From Stieleria marina (GTDB taxonomy: Bacteria > Planctomycetota > Planctomycetia > Pirellulales > Pirellulaceae), in the NCBI GenBank assembly GCA_007741555.1, contig CP036526.1:3906001-3970000 (forward strand): a stretch of 64,000 bases of DNA, given 5' to 3'. The notes below the pieces were generated by a model, which was not told where the DNA came from, searched no databases, and saw only the letters and a list, made by a program, of their open reading frames with translations. The stretch's first letter is position 1; every line of letters begins with the position of its first letter. Shown here in pieces: positions 32,670 to 41,105 of this stretch. The translations under genes were made by a program, and so were the position numbers.

Positions 32670-33170
32670 ATGGTTCGCAAGAATCAAAGTCTAATCGCCA
32701 AGATTGATGCCGCGTTCGATGGCGTAGTGCTCGGTTCTGGCGTGAGCTTGCGAGAGTCAGTTGCAATCGACCATCACGAGTGCTTTGAATCACGCGAATC
32801 TGCACGTAAACCAGACGAAAAACACGACTGGCGCATTCTCGTCAACAATCCGGTGCTGCTACGCACCCACGGGACTGGCGGCCCAATATTCATGGATCCA
32901 CGCGGCTTTATATTTTATCTCCCCGCCTATTTGACAACCGTACTGACCGACGTTGACGGCGAGGCAATTGATTACACTGACGCATTCGATAGTGTGATGG
33001 AGCGACTTGTTGATCTTTCCAGTCGTGGGAAGGCTAAATTCGCAATGCTTTCCGATGAGCAACGAGACATCGTGGGGCAAACGCTTAGATACTTGGTGAG
33101 TGCCTGGGAACTCGACGACCATGAACTTGCTATCGCGATCGATACTTACTGGCTTGACAGCACCGAGTAG
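32670..33170 (+). CDS. Cassette 31: DUF6714-like protein
   Basis: The 166-residue soluble protein contains LVNNPVLLRTHGTGGPIFMD, PRGFIFYLPAYLTTVLTD, a short aspartate-rich stretch and MLSDEQRDIVGQTLRYL, matching the pattern of DUF6714 (PxGFxYYLPAYL ... LSxEQxxAVxxFL). The role of DUF6714 is unknown; it occurs next to immunity-type genes in several bacteria, which I know only as general context. ATG at 32670. Confidence 0.6.
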   Translation: MVRKNQSLIAKIDAAFDGVVLGSGVSLRESVAIDHHECFESRESARKPDEKHDWRILVNNPVLLRTHGTGGPIFMDPRGFIFYLPAYLTTVLTDVDGEAIDYTDAFDSVMERLVDLSSRGKAKFAMLSDEQRDIVGQTLRYLVSAWELDDHELAIAIDTYWLDSTE

Positions 33171-33173
33171 ACA

Positions 33174-33264
33174 AGCAGAACCATCCCATTCACCGAAGTA
33201 CGGCATCGGGTTTTTACAAATTGAAAATCAACTCTCCGTACTCGGTGACGGGTACCGTTCCCCG
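33174..33264 (+). repeat. attC site 31
   Basis: Left core AGCAGAAC (one mismatch to own start GTTCTGCC), right core GTTCCCCG. Inner arms ACCGAAGTACGGC / CGTACTCGGT with one extra A. Confidence 0.9.
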
Positions 33265-33293
33265 ATGCAATCAAGAACTACGAAGTCCTAACG

Positions 33294-33770
33294 TTGGCAC
33301 ACAATCATTTGATCCTCTTGCTGTTAACGTTAGTCGCTCGCAGCGGGCTTTGTGCTGCTGAGACAAAGCAGCAAATGACCGTCACGCTGGACGACTCGAA
33401 AGCGAAGTTTTTAGTTGATGGCGAGCTACCGCTGAGTTGCATGACCGCCGACATGGACGCAGCGGCCGATCTGGGATACGCCGGCGTTACGACTACACAG
33501 GTCACGGCTGCCAAACAGGCTTTGTCCCCAACGGGCGTATCGTTTATTGTCAACATTGAGACCGATACCGTCACATTTCGCTCGTCGCGACCGGTGCCAA
33601 GCAAGGTCGTGATCTGTTTTCGCAAGCGAATGAATTCAGCGTCAATCACTCATGTGCGTTTTGCAGCATTTGATGCCGACAGAGAAAACAAAGATGGGGG
33701 ACAATCCGATGCACCCGAGTCGGCGAGTCGGGACGATTTGACAATGAAATTAGCCGCGCCGAACGGGTGA
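33294..33770 (+). CDS. Cassette 32: secreted hypothetical protein
   Basis: The TTG at 33294 starts a 158-residue frame with signal peptide (HLILLLLTLVARSGLCAAE). The mature protein (MTVTLDDSKAKFLVDGELPL, VTFRSSRPVPSKVVICFRKR) is small and beta-rich; no family recognised. The last ~25 residues and stop are read from the degenerate attC 32. Confidence 0.62.
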   Translation: MAHNHLILLLLTLVARSGLCAAETKQQMTVTLDDSKAKFLVDGELPLSCMTADMDAAADLGYAGVTTTQVTAAKQALSPTGVSFIVNIETDTVTFRSSRPVPSKVVICFRKRMNSASITHVRFAAFDADRENKDGGQSDAPESASRDDLTMKLAAPNG

Positions 33771-33788
33771 TCGGTAGCGCAGGACTGA
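33696..33788 (+). repeat. attC site 32 (degenerate)
   Basis: Left side GGGGGACAATCC, inner arms CACCCGAGTCGGCG / CGCCGAACGGGTG, right side GCGCAGGACTGAAG where GTT has become GCG. The arms still pair. Probably inactive. Confidence 0.6.
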
Positions 33789-33889
33789 AGACACCAGTCC
33801 GATGGCGAGCACCCCACTGTGAACGGCATGAGCCCCAAGCTGAGTGTGCATTCGCCAAGGCAACCTCATTAACGAAAGTGATTCAACGA

Positions 33890-35320
33890 ATGGTCAGCCG
33901 GTTCAATTTCCAATCTGTTTGTGTTGCTGGTCTCTTCGCGCAGTGCATTTTGTCGACAGGCTACGCTGAAGAGACTCGGAGAGACGCACAGCTGTACCGC
34001 AGGTTACAGATTCCTAAACAGCTTCTTACTACAAACGGCGGGCATACGTATGGGGGCGACATCCGCATCGGCGACCTGAACGGAGATGGCCGATGCGATT
34101 TCCTTGTCTATCGCTGCAATCACGGAGCGCCCAGTGGAGCCCACATGGGCGGCATGAAGCCGACATTCCTTGGTGCGTTCGAGATGGATGGCAGTGTTCT
34201 CTGGTCGGCCGGTCAGGGTGGGCATCAGCCGTCGCGGCCGATGTCGGTTGCAGTCCATGATATGACTGGCGACGGCGCGGCTGATCTTGTTTGCTTTTGG
34301 CATCAACCGACGCCCGGCATCAAAAGCGACTGGCTGTCCTTGACAGACGTGGTCGTTCAGGTGCGTGATGGCCGCACGGGGCGAGTGTTGCGTCAGTCGG
34401 CTCCCACGGCTATTACCGAAAGGCGTCTCAAGGATCCGCAAGGGAGTAACTGGGTGCATCAGCGACTGTTGATCGCTAATTTTCGCGGCACTCCGCAACC
34501 TCGCGATATCGCCGTGAAAATCGGTGACACCTATGTCGCCCTGGACGAAGAGTTGAACGTGTTGTGGACGTACCGTACGAAGTGGAATAGGTATTCGCAT
34601 TGCAATGCTTATATTCCGTCCGTTGGTGACATCGATGGAGACGGACGCGACGAACTGAATGGCGGCTATTTCGTGCTTAACGACAATGGAAAACTGCTTT
34701 GGGAAAAGAAGCTTGGACGCAACATGGATTCCGTTGCGATTGCGGAGTGGGACGACGGACAAATGCGCGCAATCTGTTCAGGGTTCGGCCACGTAATAGG
34801 AGCGGACGGTGAAGTCGTGTTATCGCTCGGAGAAGAGGAGGTTCCTCACGGTCAGGAAGTGCGTGTCGCCAATCTGCGGAGCGATTTGGACGGCCCGGAA
34901 ATGGTACTACGCAACAAGGGACACACCAACGATCTGTTGCTCGTCAGTAGTGCGACAGGGGGCATCGTCGATCGTCTCAAGCTCAACATCTCACCCACGA
35001 ACGTCGGCATGGAGCCTGTGTATTGGAAAGGCTCGAACCAGGCAGCGCTCCTGTACAATGGCGGCTGGCTTTGGGATTTGCACACGCGCAAAGGGTTTTC
35101 ATTGCCTGGTCTTCCGCGGCCAAACGGTGGTGAGGTTCATCGAATGGGATTCTACCATGCAATCCCGGCTGACCTTTGCGGCGACAACCGCGAAGAATTG
35201 CTGCTCTGGGACCCGACCGCAACAGAGTTGTTCATCTTCACGCCAAAGCCCTTGGACGAATCAGCTTACAGCAAGTACTTTAGCACTCCACGTCAGTACA
35301 ATCCCCGGCTTATGGATTAA
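33890..35320 (+). CDS. Cassette 33: secreted FG-GAP/VCBS-type beta-propeller protein
   Basis: The ATG at 33890 gives 476 residues with signal peptide (SVCVAGLFAQCILSTGYAEE). Repeats of the FG-GAP type follow (DIRIGDLNGDGRCDFLVYRC, VHDMTGDGAADLVCFW, GDIDGDGRDELNGGYFVL, PADLCGDNREELLLWDP), each with a calcium-type DxNxDG loop. This resembles the propeller of rhamnogalacturonan lyases (PL11-like), but catalytic assignment is not possible by eye. It is by far the largest single cassette gene and is bordered by degenerate sites. Confidence 0.75.
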   Translation: MVSRFNFQSVCVAGLFAQCILSTGYAEETRRDAQLYRRLQIPKQLLTTNGGHTYGGDIRIGDLNGDGRCDFLVYRCNHGAPSGAHMGGMKPTFLGAFEMDGSVLWSAGQGGHQPSRPMSVAVHDMTGDGAADLVCFWHQPTPGIKSDWLSLTDVVVQVRDGRTGRVLRQSAPTAITERRLKDPQGSNWVHQRLLIANFRGTPQPRDIAVKIGDTYVALDEELNVLWTYRTKWNRYSHCNAYIPSVGDIDGDGRDELNGGYFVLNDNGKLLWEKKLGRNMDSVAIAEWDDGQMRAICSGFGHVIGADGEVVLSLGEEEVPHGQEVRVANLRSDLDGPEMVLRNKGHTNDLLLVSSATGGIVDRLKLNISPTNVGMEPVYWKGSNQAALLYNGGWLWDLHTRKGFSLPGLPRPNGGEVHRMGFYHAIPADLCGDNREELLLWDPTATELFIFTPKPLDESAYSKYFSTPRQYNPRLMD

Positions 35321-35448
35321 GGCAACTGACGCTCGACCAGCCAAAGATAAGGTCTAACAAGTAAGTCTTTGGCATCGTGAGCTTGCGAGCCGATGTTCAA
35401 GGACTTGGTTCAAGAAGGCCGCAGCGGCTCTTGGGATTCACTTCTTTG

Positions 35449-35537
35449 TGTCAGTCAGAATGCTGGGACGGATTGGCTGCCGGGAGTTCGACGCGGAAAT
35501 CATGTTGGCGGTCCTCGGTGACGACTGCCGTTCGCCC
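35449..35537 (+). repeat. attC site 33 (left arm degenerate)
   Basis: The right half (GGCGGTCCTCGGTGACGAC, then GCCGTT) is typical with core GTTCGCCC at 35530. The left half (GTCAGAATGCTGGGACGG) has lost the AAC core. Confidence 0.55.
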
Positions 35538-35575
35538 ACAAACTGAAGACGCCTCGAGAACGAAACTTACACGCT

Positions 35576-36370
35576 ATGACGGGAATCGTAACAAGCTGCG
35601 AAGGGCTTTCACTTGACCAGCAGGCCAGCGTAGAAGAGTTCATGGCTAAAGTCGTTGCAATCTACGATGACCAGAAGATTTGTGATGTCCAGGATTTACA
35701 TTTCGACCAGTGCCCTGACGACCCACGCAATGATACGACGTGCGTGAACCATCATATGCATCTATGCGAGAACGAGCACAAAACGGTGTACGCATGGAAT
35801 GCTCGGCCATTCAGTCCACCCGACACCCCGTACTACGAGAAACACAAATTCAATCCCGATCCCACGATATGGATTGAAGTCACACTTCAGGACGGGCGTT
35901 CCGAACACACAGCGAACTTTGTTTGCTGCCCGAATTCGGACGGCAAACTGCAAGCTTGCCACTGGATCGATCGGAAAAAGCCGCTACCGCGGACTTCAAG
36001 ACAGATTAGCAAGGCGGAACTTGAGAATGCCCCTTCTGCAACCGTGTCTTTCGATCGAAAGGAAAACTATGAAGCGCGTATCCGACGATACTGCGAAGCC
36101 AATGGAATTGTCGTGCCTGGCGCATTGGGAGCCAACGGACGCGCACCTGTTGCTCGCTACGCTGTTGTCGACCTAAACAAGACGCCCCCGCAACTCGTAG
36201 CCCTGACATTTGACAGCTCAGCTGATTTGATCGGCTACCTCGATCGGACCGATGTGGACTGGGGAAATGAATCAAATCCAGCAATACGGATTCTCGATTT
36301 CAAGAAGGGTCGCGAACTGCATCATGTTGGTGGGTGGCGACTACGTCGTGGCTCATCATTCGTGCGATGA
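35576..36370 (+). CDS. Cassette 34: hypothetical protein
   Basis: The 264-residue soluble protein starts MTGIVTSCEGLSLDQQASVE. It has several Cys and His (CVNHHMHLCENEH near residue 56, CCPNSDGKLQACHW near 120) that might bind metal in the N-terminal half. The C-terminal half (ARYAVVDLNKTPPQLVALTF, LIGYLDRTDVDWG) is alpha/beta. No family recognised. Confidence 0.7.
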   Translation: MTGIVTSCEGLSLDQQASVEEFMAKVVAIYDDQKICDVQDLHFDQCPDDPRNDTTCVNHHMHLCENEHKTVYAWNARPFSPPDTPYYEKHKFNPDPTIWIEVTLQDGRSEHTANFVCCPNSDGKLQACHWIDRKKPLPRTSRQISKAELENAPSATVSFDRKENYEARIRRYCEANGIVVPGALGANGRAPVARYAVVDLNKTPPQLVALTFDSSADLIGYLDRTDVDWGNESNPAIRILDFKKGRELHHVGGWRLRRGSSFVR

Positions 36371-36371
36371 A

Positions 36372-36464
36372 AGGCGAACCATGGATTGCACCGCAGTCGC
36401 GGTGGTGCGGCTTTTTTAAGTGGTTACTCAACTCCCGCGACTCGGTGAATCCTATCGTAATCCG
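36372..36464 (+). repeat. attC site 34 (right core GTA)
   Basis: Left core AGGCGAAC (one mismatch to own start GTTCGCCC); right core GTAATCCG with GTT changed to GTA. Inner arms ACCGCAGTCGCGG / CCCGCGACTCGGT pair. Confidence 0.75.
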
Positions 36465-36504
36465 AATAAGGTTTCGCTCCAAGGTAACCTGAGGCTGAAC
36501 GACA

Positions 36505-37488
36505 ATGACTGACGTCCACAACGACCTGAGGCGTGCGATCGCTGACGCAATTCGCAAGGCTTGTGCAGATATGGCTAACGAGTTTGGGCATGATCCGCTA
36601 CACGGGTTCGCGCTTTGCACAGACGACAACGTGATGACTCTCTATTCTGCGGCCTGCACAAAGTCATGGGTTGCTGAACGTAAGCCGGAAGACAAGGGGA
36701 TCGGATCGAACTACACGGAATGGGTTCAGAATGCGGGCGACGAATATTTCGACTCAGTATCGACAACCATTTCTGTGCTAGCGGAAAGTGACCGATCGAC
36801 GATCCAGCAACGCTTCGAATGCCTAACACTTGCGTTGGAGGACTGTCGAAAAGAGGGGCTTTTCGATCCGGGCACATTGCTCTTATGCGGAAGCACAGGA
36901 GGCGTAGGGGAGATGGAGCTGGAAGCGGTCGATCGTGTGAATACTGCCGAAGCTGCCATTGAGATCGCCGAGGATCTTTCAGAAGATCATTTTCGCAATA
37001 ATCAAAACGACAGTTTCGACCTGCCTGCAGAGAAGCCGGTTCGCCGAGATACCAGCCCCTTGCCATCAATGGAGATCATCCCTGGGCGTGGCGTTGACGG
37101 ATGCGAAATTGGCCTAGCTAGGGAAACTGCTCACGAAGTGTTTGGCCCCACAGAAAGCACAAGCGCCACCTATCTTGAATTTCCTGGAGTAGGAGTTCAA
37201 GCAATATGTAGAAGAAAGATCGTTCAAACCCTTATCTTCTACTTTCGTCTCAACGACTACGGACGATTCAATGGCCTGACGCGGGAAGGAATCGGAGCAA
37301 ACAATTCCGCGGATGATGTACTGAACACATACGGAAAACCTTCGCGCACGTCTGAGAGTACGGTATCGGAATTTGGGGCGGCTCCCGGTGCGCGGGAGAA
37401 ATCGATTGAATACAATAATTTGGGAATCACGTTTACATTCTGGGATGGCCAACTGGCCGACATTCGCGTTGATAAAATAAAAAGCTGA
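36505..37488 (+). CDS. Cassette 35: DUF4303 protein with extra C-terminal domain
   Basis: The 327-residue protein has an N-terminal DUF4303 domain (residues about 1-150: GFALCTDDNVMTLYSAACTK, NYTEWVQNAGDEYFDSVSTT, LLLCGSTGGVGEMELEAVDR). The C-terminal domain (residues about 200-327) begins PGRGVDGCEIGLARETAHEV and ends IEYNNLGITFTFWDGQLADI, a PGxGVxGxxLG..VxxxLG module seen in other planctomycete proteins. DUF4303 proteins are suspected immunity-type proteins; that is inference. Confidence 0.75.
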   Translation: MTDVHNDLRRAIADAIRKACADMANEFGHDPLHGFALCTDDNVMTLYSAACTKSWVAERKPEDKGIGSNYTEWVQNAGDEYFDSVSTTISVLAESDRSTIQQRFECLTLALEDCRKEGLFDPGTLLLCGSTGGVGEMELEAVDRVNTAEAAIEIAEDLSEDHFRNNQNDSFDLPAEKPVRRDTSPLPSMEIIPGRGVDGCEIGLARETAHEVFGPTESTSATYLEFPGVGVQAICRRKIVQTLIFYFRLNDYGRFNGLTREGIGANNSADDVLNTYGKPSRTSESTVSEFGAAPGAREKSIEYNNLGITFTFWDGQLADIRVDKIKS

Positions 37489-37503
37489 TTAGCAAGGAAC
37501 ACG

Positions 37504-37596
37504 CGGATAATCAATCCGTGCACACGGCGCACGGATTGCAAGGTTTTACAAATGGGAAGTCGTCCGTCCGTGACCGGTGACGGCGAACGTTATCCG
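37504..37596 (+). repeat. attC site 35
   Basis: Left core CGGATAAT (AAC changed to AAT), right core GTTATCCG. Inner arms GTGCACACGGCGCACGG / CCGTCCGTGACCGG pair imperfectly. Confidence 0.75.
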
Positions 37597-37758
37597 AATG
37601 AGCATGGGCTTTTGGCTTGAATCAAAGTTCTTGACTGATCGTAAAGAACTTGCGCCCTGCCCAGAATCGTACCGTGCCATTGCCTATGGCGGGTTCGTCT
37701 CTTTTTGCCCGACTCAAGTCACTCTCGCATTTCTATCCCACTTTAGGAACTCAGATCC

Positions 37759-38061
37759 ATGTCAAAGCGAACTACGCTGTTTTGCGCTGCACTACTAACA
37801 TCCTCGCTAGGATTGACTGCCGCAATTGTAACTGAAACCGCCAATGCGAAGGAAACCGCAGAAATTGTCGCGAAACCAACAACGCCGAAATTGCGTTTCG
37901 AGAACGTGTTCACGCAAGATGCAAAGAGCATGACCTTCAATCGTGCAAAAGTTCCCGGTGGCTGGCTCGTTACCAGCACACTGTATTCTGGACCCAAGGG
38001 ATATGGAATCACATTTGTTCCTGACCCCAACCACGCATGGGATGGGTCTAGCGTCGAATAG
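37759..38061 (+). CDS. Cassette 36: small secreted protein
   Basis: The 100-residue protein starts MSKRTTLFCAALLTSSLGLT with a signal peptide, then a basic linker and a beta-rich tail (TFNRAKVPGGWLVTSTLYSG, GYGITFVPDPNHAWDG). No family recognised. A second frame from the ATG at 37604 (64 residues) overlaps it by 40 bp and could be a separate upstream peptide, less likely. Confidence 0.68.
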   Translation: MSKRTTLFCAALLTSSLGLTAAIVTETANAKETAEIVAKPTTPKLRFENVFTQDAKSMTFNRAKVPGGWLVTSTLYSGPKGYGITFVPDPNHAWDGSSVE

Positions 38062-38091
38062 TAGTAACTAGTTCACAACGGCGGATAACCA

Positions 38092-38176
38092 ACGCATGCA
38101 ACAGAGCGTCGGTGGCCGGCATCTCTCTTTGCTTGCAAGATTGCTCCCGACGCCCGCTGATGCGGGCCGTTACCCG
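38092..38176 (+). repeat. attC site 36
   Basis: Left core CGGATAAC (complement of own start GTTATCCG), right core GTTACCCG. Inner arms GAGCGTCGG / CCGACGCCC pair. Shorter loop than most (85 bp in total). Confidence 0.88.
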
Positions 38177-38215
38177 ACTGAAATCCACCCGATTCCACCT
38201 CAGCCCCAACGCTCA

Positions 38216-38653
38216 ATGAAAATCACCGTCGAAACAACTGTTGACGCACCACTTGCTGACGTTTGGCACGCTTGGAACAACCCTGATGACATCGTGAAAT
38301 GGAACGCCGCCTCTGATGATTGGCACACCACTCGTGCGGCAACTGACCTGCGGGTTGGCGGCGTACTCTCGTCGCGAATGGAGGCAAAGGACGGCAGCAT
38401 GGGTTTTGACTTCGCTGGGACCTACACGCAAATCGAAACGCAACGGCTTATCGAATACGAGTTGGACGATGGCCGGACCGTTCGCGTCGAATTCGCTCCG
38501 ACTGACAAGGGCGTTACGGTTTGCGAGACTTTCGACGCCGAATCGACACATTCCGAAGAACAGCAACGCGCGGGGTGGCAGGCGATTCTCGATCGGTTTG
38601 CCAATCATGTCACCTCGCTGGACCGTAGCCGCACATCCCAAAACGCCGGATAA
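38216..38653 (+). CDS. Cassette 37: SRPBCC (AHSA1-like) domain protein
   Basis: The 145-residue protein starts MKITVETTVDAPLADVWHAW, with NPDDIVKWNAASDDWHTTRA, RVGGVLSSRMEAKDGSMGFD, then the YTQIETQRLIEYELDDGR segment and GWQAILDRFANHV. This is the full AHSA1/polyketide-cyclase-like SRPBCC fold that binds small hydrophobic ligands. The ligand is unknown. TAA overlaps the left core of attC 37. Confidence 0.88.
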   Translation: MKITVETTVDAPLADVWHAWNNPDDIVKWNAASDDWHTTRAATDLRVGGVLSSRMEAKDGSMGFDFAGTYTQIETQRLIEYELDDGRTVRVEFAPTDKGVTVCETFDAESTHSEEQQRAGWQAILDRFANHVTSLDRSRTSQNAG

Positions 38654-38738
38654 CCAAGCCATGCACCGGATCCGGGCTTGCGAGTTTTTACAAATGGAAG
38701 ATCAACCGTCCCGGTCCGGTGATGGCAGACGTTATCCG
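38647..38738 (+). repeat. attC site 37
   Basis: Left core CGGATAAC (one mismatch to own start GTTACCCG), right core GTTATCCG. Inner arms ACCGGATCCGGGC / TCCCGGTCCGGT pair. Confidence 0.88.
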
Positions 38739-38786
38739 ACTGATTTGAAACAGTGAGTACACTACACCAACAGACACGAGAATGAA

Positions 38787-39020
38787 ATGAAGAGCTTAAG
38801 CGTGACGAATCCGAACCACTTCATGGTGTTTCTCAGGGGCCTGCCAACAATCGCTGTTGCAGGACTCGCTGGCATCGCGATTCAGCATTCGCCAACCGTC
38901 GATTTATCAAGAACGATTTTGTCCGCAATTGTTGCCGCTGCGATTATTTTGAATGGACTTTGCGGACCGCGACTGTGGTCAGCTTTCGTCGACACCGATT
39001 CTAATTCCAATCTCCGTTGA
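38787..39020 (+). CDS. Cassette 38: small membrane protein
   Basis: The 77-residue protein starts MKSLSVTNPNHFMVFLRGLP and has two hydrophobic helices (TIAVAGLAGIAIQ and ILSAIVAAAIILNGLCG). No family recognised. An ATG five bases earlier is followed at once by a stop. Confidence 0.68.
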   Translation: MKSLSVTNPNHFMVFLRGLPTIAVAGLAGIAIQHSPTVDLSRTILSAIVAAAIILNGLCGPRLWSAFVDTDSNSNLR

Positions 39021-39044
39021 CGGAATACCATGACGCATTACCCG
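39021..39044 (+). repeat. attC site 38, internally deleted remnant
   Basis: Only outer ends remain: CGGAATACCATGA directly followed by CGCATTACCCG and the usual ACTGAA. The whole hairpin centre (about 65 bp) is missing, fusing cassettes 38 and 39. Confidence 0.65.
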
Positions 39045-39068
39045 ACTGAACAGCCCCCGCCGACTACT

Positions 39069-39446
39069 ATGACGGCTAACCCATACTCACCGCCGGGAAC
39101 CTCCTCTGAGCTTTCGCCAGAAGTGCGTCGCATGTCCGTAGCGACGAAGGTGCTTGCGCGGCAGAGCAGCGAAGGCGGTTTGACTGCACTCATGATGGCC
39201 GTTTTGTGCGCGATCGTCGGGACCGTGCATCTAGTGTCTTGCTTTGTTTGCTGCGTGTATATTTGCCTTTCCTCTTCTCCGAAACTTGAAACTGGGCTGA
39301 TCAAGTGTGGGGCGATTTGCTTGCTCGCCACATTACTGGCGTCCGGCGCAACACGTTACTGGTGGCTGGAGAACGTCCGTTGGGGATTTCGGCTATCCGT
39401 TGTTCTGTTCCTCGTGTCCGCTCTCGTTGTTAGCGCGATCCAATGA
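39069..39446 (+). CDS. Cassette 39: membrane protein with NPYSPP start
   Basis: From the ATG at 39069 the product is MTANPYSPPGTSSELSPEVR and so on (125 residues) with three hydrophobic segments (ALMMAVLCAIVGTVHLVSCF, IKCGAICLLATLLASG, LSVVLFLVSALVVSAIQ). The NPYSPP motif fixes the start; the earlier ATG at 39030 lies in the deleted attC. Function unknown. Confidence 0.7.
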   Translation: MTANPYSPPGTSSELSPEVRRMSVATKVLARQSSEGGLTALMMAVLCAIVGTVHLVSCFVCCVYICLSSSPKLETGLIKCGAICLLATLLASGATRYWWLENVRWGFRLSVVLFLVSALVVSAIQ

Positions 39447-39457
39447 CCAGCAGGCGG

Positions 39458-39550
39458 CTGATAACCATGTGTTGGACCGAAGTTCGCGATGACGCGGTCT
39501 TTGGCATGGAAAACACAAGGCGCGATCTCGGTCAACACTAACGTTATCTG
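39458..39550 (+). repeat. attC site 39
   Basis: Left core CTGATAAC, right core GTTATCTG. Sub-type of sites 4 and 25 (GTGTTGGACCGAAG ... GGTCAACACTA). Inner arms ACCGAAGTTCGCG / CGCGATCTCGGT with one extra A. Confidence 0.88.
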
Positions 39551-39582
39551 ACTGAAATTCTCTCACTTCTTATTGCATCTCA

Positions 39583-39753
39583 TTGAACAGAACATCGATA
39601 GCACTACTGGTTGTCGGCACTCTGGTCTTTCTTTTGCTAGTGACTTCGAGGCGATACATCGCTGAGCCAACTGCGACACGCTGGGTCGTGAGAAGCAACG
39701 CCGATGAACACGCAGACGAGATTGATGGGCACACGTGTGCCGGTCCAAGTTGA
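39583..39753 (+). CDS. Cassette 40: short membrane-anchored peptide, possibly truncated
   Basis: A TTG start gives 56 residues: LNRTSIALLVVGTLVFLLLV, then TSRRYIAEPTATRWVVRSNA and an acidic tail. One clear membrane helix. It ends just before the transposase remnant, so the original gene may have been cut by the insertion. Starts 39 bp after the cassette border. Confidence 0.45.
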   Translation: MNRTSIALLVVGTLVFLLLVTSRRYIAEPTATRWVVRSNADEHADEIDGHTCAGPS

Positions 39754-40114
39754 CGCCGTCGTCTCATCATTCCTTGCAGTGCTCTCGATCCGGCTGGATC
39801 ACGACGGGCAGGTTGCCGGCCACATTCTTTAGGGCGACATCCCGGAGAAGTGCTTTCTAAAATGCTTCTTGGGTGCCAGGCTTGCTCAGTGGTCGCGGCG
39901 AAAGGGGGAGTCCTTTTCGGTAGTTCGTGAGTTCGGCTTGCGGTGATTCGCTGTCAGTGGTGTCGCTCGTGTTAGGTGAACTGGTTGGAGTAACAGTGGA
40001 TGGCTAAAAGATCCCTCGGGCCCTGAACGCAATCGTTCTCTCGAGGTCATCCAAGACAGGCTTGCATGCCTCAGGCGGCCGATTCGCGGTTGACCCGAGG
40101 GATCAGTAGATGGC
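39754..40114. other. Non-coding flank of the IS110-type remnant
   Basis: No gene is seen. A perfect 11-bp inverted repeat (GATCCCTCGGG at 40010-40020 and CCCGAGGGATC at 40094-40104) encloses about 73 bp. IS110-type elements carry a structured non-coding end; whether this belongs to it is unclear. Confidence 0.35.
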
Positions 40115-40898
40115 TTAGGTTTTCATTGGGCTGCGCCGTGGACTGCCTCGTCGTTTGGTTTTGCGCGAACCGCGAGCGGCAGGACGTTTGGGGCCACCGC
40201 TGTGCAGTTCGCCAGCCGGTCGCACCTCGGAGCGTTTCACTTTTAGCTTCACGTCTTCGGGCGGCATTTCGGGTAGCGGTTTCGTCGAGTCCCAGTCGGT
40301 TTCGTCACACATCATCGCCCAAGCGATCACGGCCAGTTTGCGTGCCAGCGCGATGCCGGCATTTCTTGCGGCGCGTCCTTGATCTGCCGGGGATTCTCGC
40401 GAACGTCTGCTTTGCCTATGCGTTGTATCGTGTGCTCGCCCACGCACATTCCAGCAGCATCGAACGCAACATCCTTGGTCCCCGTTTGGAGATTCGGCCG
40501 CTGCGATCGGTCTCGCCGGATTGGTATTGTTTGGGCGTCATGCCCAGGTAGCTCGACAGATGACGTGCACTTTTGAAGCGATGCGAATTGTCGATGGTCG
40601 CGACGAGTGCTTCGGCGGTCTTGCGGTCGGTCTTTCCCTTGGTGTTTTTCCAGCTCCAGGCCTCGTCATTGGTACTGCAAACGATGGTCTTGATTCCTTG
40701 GGCCCGGCACACATCGCTGATCCAACCCGACGGCCCACAGGCTTCCATCACAATCAAATCCGCCCGATGCGTCTGGAGTACATGCTCCACGTGCGACCGT
40801 TTCGTCGCGATCGTCTCAAAGGAATACTTGCGATTTACGGTATCGTACAAGCAGCAGACGGTGTTGAACTTGCCAAGGTCCATTGCAAGGATCATCAT
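40115..40898 (-). pseudogene. IS110-family transposase remnant
   Basis: The minus-strand frame from 40898 starts MILAMDLGKFNTVCCLYDTV, the DEDD/RuvC-like N-terminal domain of IS110 transposases, and reaches KGKTDRKTAEALVATIDNSH, where the normal KTDRKDALKLA block jumps directly to the C-terminal Transposase_20 domain (FKSARHLSSYLGMTPKQYQS, then GETDRSGRISKRGP). About 150 residues are missing. The frame then stops at 40416, while the expected continuation (ALARKLAVIAWAMMCDETDW) lies in another frame down to 40115. So there is an internal deletion plus a frameshift. It lies within cassette 40. Confidence 0.85.
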
Positions 40899-41105
40899 GA
40901 GAGTGTCCGGGATTTGAGGTGTCAGTGTTTTTTAAGAACAGACTGAATTGTGACGTCTCCAAAGAGAACGATCACGGCCTGGTCAGCGCGGAAACCCAGC
41001 CGACTCGCCTCAAACCACCGACTTCATGGATTCTTTCTGCGACTAAGTGAAATCGCAACCCTTTCATCGCATTCCAACTGTAGCTACGAATTCGACGATA
41101 GAAGC

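Noticed and set aside
15752-33264. Regularly recurring repeats read as a giant CRISPR array
   Set aside because: Repeat distance is about 0.4-0.8 kb with genes between, the repeats are imperfect hairpins of about 90 bp, and no cas genes occur. attC architecture explains them.
34004-34762. 252-codon minus-strand frame
   Set aside because: Antisense to the FG-GAP propeller gene with clear repeat motifs; no start context or domain.
40521-40946. 141-codon + strand frame
   Set aside because: Antisense to the IS110 transposase remnant.
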